Origin: Paenibacillus sp. NEAU-GSW1
GTDB taxonomy: Bacteria > Bacillota > Bacilli > Paenibacillales > Paenibacillaceae
Reading direction: 5' to 3'
Length of the DNA stretch: 64,000 nt
NCBI RefSeq assembly: GCF_009737085.1
Contig: NZ_WOVL01000027.1
Location: 1-64,000 of the forward strand
A program made the position numbers and the translations under genes. Below, one piece after another: positions 59,374 through 64,000 of the stretch (positions are counted from its first letter, which is position 1; every line of letters starts with the position of its first letter). The notes beneath the pieces were generated by a model. It saw nothing but the letters and a program-made list of their open reading frames with translations. It was not told the origin of the DNA and searched no databases.

Positions 59374-62181
59374 TTAGCCCGTATTTCTCAGGCCCGCTGC
59401 AATGCCGTTGATCGTAAGAAGCACTTCGCGGAGAAGCTCAGGCGCATCTTGATCTTGTTCGCGAATTGCGCGAAGCTCGGACAGCAATTGCACTTGCATG
59501 TAGCTGAGCGGATCGACGTACGGATTGCGCAGTCGGATCGACTCTTGAATTACCGGCACGTTGTCGAGAATTTCGACTTGACCTGTAATTTGCAAAATCA
59601 ATTTGGAAGTCAGTTGATACTCCTCTTCGATTTGCGTGAAAATACGGTCGCGAATTTCTTGATCGGAGATCATATCCGCATATTCCTTCGCAATGACCAA
59701 ATCGGCTTTGGCAAGCGCCATTTGCAAATTGTCGATCAGCTGGCGGAAGAACGGGAATTGCTCATACATCGTTTTGAGCGTCTCCATCTTCTCAGCGTCA
59801 TCGCCCGCATATTGCTGCAGCGCTGTACCTGCCGCGTACCATGCCGGAAGCAGGTAACGACTTTGCGTCCATGCGAATACCCAAGGAATGGCACGAAGGT
59901 CTTCAAAGCGATCGCTGTTTTTCCGTTTGGACGGACGGGAGCCGATGTTCAGCTCGCCAACCTCAGGCAATGGCGTCGATTCTTTGAAGAACGTCATGAA
60001 GCCCGGATCGCGGAAAATAAGGTCTTGATATTTCGTAAGCGCCGTTTCCGAAATGGAGCGCGAAATATCTTCCCACTCTTTAATGACTTCTTGCTCTTGC
60101 TGCTGCGGATATTTAGCCAGGCGAGCTGCTGTAATAAGCGCCCATGTCGCTTGCTCCAAGCTGCGGTAAGCAATCCCTTGCATCGAATAACGCGAGGAAA
60201 GCACTTCGCCTTGCTCGGTAATTTTGATGCCGCCGCCAACGGTATGAGGAGGCTGTGCAAGAATACTGCGGTTAAGCGGCATGCCGCCGCGTCCGAGCGC
60301 TCCGCCGCGTCCGTGGAAGAACTTCAGCTTTACGCCGTATTCGCCGGCCGCAGCCGTAATTTCGTTCAGCGCAACGCGAAGCTCCCAGTTCGCTGTAACA
60401 ACGCCGCCGTCTTTGTTGGAGTCCGAGTAGCCCAGCATAATTTCATGCAGGTTGCCGCAAGCCTCTACAGCTTGACGGTACAACGGAATTTCGAACAGCT
60501 GCTTCATGATAGCAGGCGCCGCATGAAGGTCGTCGATTGTCTCGAACAAAGGAACGGATTGCAGCGTGCAGCGCACCGAGCCGTCAATTTCTTTACGGAA
60601 CAAGCCGACTTCTTTCGCGAACACCATAACTTCAAGCATGTCGCTTGCCGCTTCCGTCATACTGATCAGGTAGCTGGAGATGCAGCCTGTGCCGAACTCT
60701 TGCTGCGCGCGGTATACCGTATGGTATACGTCCAGACATTCGCGAGTCGATGCGGAATAATCCAGATGGCTCGACGTAAGCGGACGAGGATCGTTCAGCA
60801 ATTGCGTAAGCAGAGCTGTTTTCTCCGCTTCCGACAATGCAGCGTAATCGGAAATGATGTTCATTTTAGCCAAAATTTCGCTCATCGCGTTCTCATGCTC
60901 TTGGCTGTGCTGGCGAATATCCAGCTGCAGCAAGTGGAAGCCGAACAGTTCGACTTGGCGAACCAATTTGCCAATGTGCGTATCCGCAACATAATCAGCA
61001 AAATGATGGCGCAGGCTGCGGTCGATGACATACAAATCTTCCAGCAGCTCGCTTGGGTTGTTGTAGCGCATAGGCGAGCCTTTAAGCGACTCATCGCGCG
61101 CATTCACGAGCTTCTCCAGCATAAAGCCGAGCTTAATGCGGTAAGGCTCTTTCGCATTGCGCCACAGGTCAACGCATTTCAGCTCAACGTTCTCGCGGTC
61201 GCGCTTGATCGATTCGATCAGCTCGTCGGACACTTGAACGATATTCGTGCTGAAGCTCAGCTGCTCTGTCAGTTCATTGAGCTTTTCTTCATATTTTTTC
61301 AGCGCCAGCTGGCGGTTCAGCGTCAGCGTCTCCCAAGTGATCTTCGCAGTTACTGACGGGTTGCCGTCACGGTCGCCACCGATCCAGGAGCCGAAGCGCA
61401 GGTAGCTAGGCGCATGCCATTTTTGACCCGGATAGTATTTCGCCAGGCAGCGCTCGAGCTCTTCATAAACGTTAGGAAGCGCCTCGAACAGCGTCTCGTC
61501 GAAATAGTACAAACCGTTGCGAACCTCGTCGATAACGGTTGGTTTGCGGTCGCGCAGCTCATCGGTTTGCCACAGAATGAGCACTTCATTCAGCAGCTTG
61601 TCCCGAAGCTTCTCGCGCTCGCGGTAAGTAAGCGTAGGGTTGTCGAGTTCCATAACATCCTCGGCAATCCGTTTGTGGATGTCAAGAACGGCGCGGCGTG
61701 TTGCTTCTGTCGGGTGAGCCGTCATAACGAGCTCAAGCGAAATGCCGCTTAAAATTTGCTGTACATCTTCAACTGCGATGCCGCGTTCCTTCAAATCCTG
61801 TACCGCGCTCTCGATCGAGCCGCGCTGTACGCCTTCGCCTGCGGAACGCTCATAATCGCGCTTGCGGCGAATCCGATGGTTCTGCTCAGCGATATTAACG
61901 AGCTGGAAGTAAATCGCGAAGGCACGAATGACCTGATGGCGAATTTCCGGATCCAGCGAAGCGATTGTCGATTTGAAATTGTCAAACAGCTCGGGTACGA
62001 ACTCGGCGCGAAGCGCTTTACTCGTCTCGCGGATTTGTTCCACGATATCAAGCAGCTCGCGTCCGCCTTGATGGACGAGCACTTCTCCAAGTATGTTGCC
62101 TAGAAAACGGACGTCCCGACGCAGCAAGTTATTCGCCTGCGAACGGTTCGCCGATAACGTTGATGTTGCTTGTTCCGACAT
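59374..62181 (-). CDS. ppc: Phosphoenolpyruvate carboxylase Ppc
   Basis: Enzyme of 935 residues that carboxylates phosphoenolpyruvate to oxaloacetate, feeding the citric acid cycle. Catalytic motifs are TAHPTEATRR (about H150), GYSDSNKDGG and FHGRGGALGRGG, plus the C-terminal RNPYVDPLSYMQVQLL and GIAAGLRNTG. The length is typical of bacterial enzymes. AGGAGGAAAAG precedes the ATG. A single-gene unit with its own terminator. Confidence 0.98.
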   Translation of the reverse strand: MSEQATSTLSANRSQANNLLRRDVRFLGNILGEVLVHQGGRELLDIVEQIRETSKALRAEFVPELFDNFKSTIASLDPEIRHQVIRAFAIYFQLVNIAEQNHRIRRKRDYERSAGEGVQRGSIESAVQDLKERGIAVEDVQQILSGISLELVMTAHPTEATRRAVLDIHKRIAEDVMELDNPTLTYREREKLRDKLLNEVLILWQTDELRDRKPTVIDEVRNGLYYFDETLFEALPNVYEELERCLAKYYPGQKWHAPSYLRFGSWIGGDRDGNPSVTAKITWETLTLNRQLALKKYEEKLNELTEQLSFSTNIVQVSDELIESIKRDRENVELKCVDLWRNAKEPYRIKLGFMLEKLVNARDESLKGSPMRYNNPSELLEDLYVIDRSLRHHFADYVADTHIGKLVRQVELFGFHLLQLDIRQHSQEHENAMSEILAKMNIISDYAALSEAEKTALLTQLLNDPRPLTSSHLDYSASTRECLDVYHTVYRAQQEFGTGCISSYLISMTEAASDMLEVMVFAKEVGLFRKEIDGSVRCTLQSVPLFETIDDLHAAPAIMKQLFEIPLYRQAVEACGNLHEIMLGYSDSNKDGGVVTANWELRVALNEITAAAGEYGVKLKFFHGRGGALGRGGMPLNRSILAQPPHTVGGGIKITEQGEVLSSRYSMQGIAYRSLEQATWALITAARLAKYPQQQEQEVIKEWEDISRSISETALTKYQDLIFRDPGFMTFFKESTPLPEVGELNIGSRPSKRKNSDRFEDLRAIPWVFAWTQSRYLLPAWYAAGTALQQYAGDDAEKMETLKTMYEQFPFFRQLIDNLQMALAKADLVIAKEYADMISDQEIRDRIFTQIEEEYQLTSKLILQITGQVEILDNVPVIQESIRLRNPYVDPLSYMQVQLLSELRAIREQDQDAPELLREVLLTINGIAAGLRNTG

Positions 62182-62472
62182 ACTTTTCCTCCTGTCGCGT
62201 CATTACTGACGCATTTTCAACTCTTTTCATCATACTACAAAAAGAAGCAAGGTTGAAGCCTTTCGACAACCAAAAATACATCCAGAAGCTATATGCAACT
62301 TCATCTTCAGCCCGATCATGTTCGATTTCGCTCCATTTATAATAGCATTATCCGATTGAATGACGAGGAGTTGATTCCAAATGAATCAAGCGCAGGACGT
62401 GACCGTACAGCCGCTTCTCCTGTTCGACTTCCTGTTCTACCCGGCCAAAAACGGCAAGCTAAAAGAGGCGTT

Positions 62473-62787
62473 GGGCTTACTGTCATCCCGTTCCAGGTTA
62501 CGCTTCAGCAGCGGACGCCGGAAGCTTATACCGGTCGTGTAACCGGCACCGTGACGAGCCTGACTTCAATGGCTACCGTTATCGGCCCGTTATACGGCGG
62601 CCTGCTCGTTACCGCCTTCGGACCTGCTCCCGCCTTTATTTTTTCCGGAACAGGCATCCTTATCGTCGCCCTCGTATTTTTATCACTCAAAAACAACATT
62701 ATGAGACCCGAAAAAGCGGAAAGCGCCAGTGCAGGCAGCACTAGCGCAAACGTGAATGCAAAGCTTATTTCAACGGAATTTGAATAG
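62473..62787 (+). pseudogene. C-terminal remnant of an MFS transporter
   Basis: From about 62473 the frame reads GLTVIPFQVTLQQRTP, then EAYTGRVTGTVTSLTSMATV, IGPLYGGLLVTAFGPAPAFI and IVALVFLSL, the last third of a drug-efflux MFS protein (four helices). The first two thirds are absent. A separate short frame with GAGGAG (62381-62542, MNQAQDVTVQPLLL) overlaps it and may be the start of another truncated gene. 62182-62380 holds only the ppc upstream region. Confidence 0.7.
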
Positions 62788-64000
62788 CGAGCTCTTCGAA
62801 TATTTTTGGCGCGGGAAGCTCGGCTGTAACTAGTACTAAGCTTTTATCGGCGGCAACCGGCAGAAAATCTTGTACAAAGGCATAGCTTTTACCGGTCGCC
62901 GCTGTCGGCAAGCTATCGGGATGCGCATAGCTATTGCCGTCGCTATCCTCTAGCATCAAAGAATAGGCTTGCCTATAAGGATCGCTTCCTTCGACGTAGT
63001 AGTATACCTTTGTTTTATCAGACAAAACCTCAATCTCTGTCACGGTAATCGTGCCTGCCTCTCCTTGCTGGATCGTTACCGGCAGTTGATTACGAATGAC
63101 TGGCGTCTTCGATAGCGTCGCAGGGCTTGAGCCATAACCGGCATTGTACGGCTTTAACGTGAGATATTTCGGTACAGATTGAAGCGGCGCAGCGTGAACC
63201 CACACCTTCGTCGTATGAGCCTCCCCTTCCTTATAAGCCTCGCTTGTGCTACTAGACCCAAAAGACTCAAGCTGCCTGCCTTGATCGTCATAAACGAAGT
63301 AACGGCTATCAAACGGACTGTCACCGTCGGGAGCTGTCAGATTCAAACTGATAGCCGTAACCGCTGGCGTCAGGATTACGCCGGTAACGGCTATCTGTTT
63401 TTCACCGAAAGACGTGCTTGGCGGATCCTCGTCAAATGTTCTAACGGTTAATCCCTCTTTCAGCTTTCGAACGGGCAGCTTAAATTTCCACGAGCCTTTA
63501 ATTACTCCAACGCCGCTGCCTTCCTTAACCCTCGTGAAGTTATCCATACTTTTTAAATGAATCGTCAGGTTAAATCGCTTCGGCCATTTATCATTTGCGT
63601 CATAAGTGAGTATGCCTGAATAGCCATCTTCCGTCTGATACCAATTACCGCTGCTGGAATAGGAGGATGGCTCTTTTCCATTGATACGCAACTCTACCTC
63701 TCCTGGCCTTAGATCATCCTCCGTTCTAATGCGATAACCGATGGATAAACGAATTCCATCATAAAGCACCTCGGTAATCGTCATCTCGATTCCTTGATCC
63801 TCGGCAGCCTCATTAAGCTTCGTTACCAATCCCTTTTCATCGGACAGCCGGATGCCCGCATCGCCGATCGCTTGAAACACGGAACCGATAATCGGTGCAT
63901 CAGATAACGCTTGCGCCATTATAGGCGAAAACAAGCTTGTGCTTGCTAAGAGGAGGAACAAGGCTGCTGCTGCAACAAGCCCTTTTGCCGTTATGCTTCT
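62765..64000 (-). CDS. DUF4179-type membrane-anchored protein, partial
   Basis: The frame stays open through the window edge, so the N-terminus is missing; 411 residues are visible. After a helix (GLVAAAALFLLLASTSLF) comes a DUF4179-like segment, SDAPIIGSVFQAIGDAGIRLSDEKG, and then beta-rich domains (VLYDGIRLSIGYRI, LTVRTFDEDPPSTSFGEKQ, ITVTEIEVLSDKTKVYYYVE). Such proteins usually accompany an ECF sigma factor and often contain an anti-sigma region near the N-terminus, which would lie outside this window. It overlaps the MFS remnant on the other strand by 23 bases. Confidence 0.78.
   Translation of the reverse strand, partial: RSITAKGLVAAAALFLLLASTSLFSPIMAQALSDAPIIGSVFQAIGDAGIRLSDEKGLVTKLNEAAEDQGIEMTITEVLYDGIRLSIGYRIRTEDDLRPGEVELRINGKEPSSYSSSGNWYQTEDGYSGILTYDANDKWPKRFNLTIHLKSMDNFTRVKEGSGVGVIKGSWKFKLPVRKLKEGLTVRTFDEDPPSTSFGEKQIAVTGVILTPAVTAISLNLTAPDGDSPFDSRYFVYDDQGRQLESFGSSSTSEAYKEGEAHTTKVWVHAAPLQSVPKYLTLKPYNAGYGSSPATLSKTPVIRNQLPVTIQQGEAGTITVTEIEVLSDKTKVYYYVEGSDPYRQAYSLMLEDSDGNSYAHPDSLPTAATGKSYAFVQDFLPVAADKSLVLVTAELPAPKIFEELAIQIPLK

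Noticed and set aside
59449-61356. 635-codon open frame antisense to ppc
   Set aside because: Shadow of the real gene's codon pattern; no ribosome site and no recognisable domain. The same applies to long plus-strand frames opposite glmS (47761-49065), glmM (50219-51385) and adhE (15131-16315).

Overview
The window reads as chromosome of an endospore-forming, facultatively anaerobic Firmicute of the Paenibacillus/Cohnella type. The reasons are the moderate GC content, strong AGGAGG-type ribosome sites with many TTG and GTG starts, a GerA/GerB/GerC spore germination operon, S-layer (SLH) proteins, a Bacillus-type Fnr with a C-terminal cysteine cluster, sigW/rsiW, and the order cdaA-cdaR-glmM-glmS with a glmS ribozyme. 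No tRNA, rRNA, CRISPR array or complete mobile element was found.

Region 1 (1-6.1 kb) is a complete minus-strand biotin operon, bioA-bioD-bioB-bioF-bioH-like-bioC. It starts behind a perfect BirA operator and ends in a terminator. Region 2 (6.1-28 kb) is an anaerobic-metabolism island: nreA-nreC-nreB (nitrate and redox signalling), fnr, moeA and mobA (molybdenum cofactor), adhE-pflB-pflA (mixed-acid fermentation), and an eight-gene operon joining a Nas/NarB-type molybdenum nitrate reductase to a 4Fe-4S protein, a Tat-exported Rieske protein, a NarI-like membrane cytochrome b, three small unknown proteins and NarK. Six FNR-type boxes (TGTGA-N6-TCACA) lie in front of these units. Three of them share almost the same geometry relative to the -10 element and the start codon. 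An unrelated ABC-2 exporter operon (18.8-21.4 kb) splits the island. On one side of it is a decayed second fnr, and on the other a narK whose C-terminal PAS domain is cut short.

Region 3 (28-47.6 kb) is accessory. It holds a cupin protein, a GGDEF-EAL protein, an unrecognised 578-residue protein with an N-terminal ferredoxin-like cluster next to a two-repeat RCC1 protein, an unknown protein, a PepSY/SLH surface protein, a ger operon with an extra 49-residue gene, an azoreductase remnant whose promoter and operator now face a DsbA-family gene, a nitrilase/uroporphyrinogen-synthase pair with a divergent MocR regulator, two tiny membrane proteins and a degenerate IS3 element.

Region 4 (47.7-64 kb) is core envelope and carbon metabolism: glmS with its ribozyme, glmM, cdaR, cdaA, rsiW, sigW and an EamA transporter, a PDZ-less HtrA, a membrane protein, ppc, an MFS remnant, and a DUF4179-like protein that runs off the window edge.

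The best candidate for an undescribed system is the FNR-controlled nitrate reductase/Rieske/cytochrome b operon with its accessory genes. It sits beside an nreABC set whose sensor kinase lacks the iron-sulfur cysteines. All family assignments come from reading motifs; no database search was possible.
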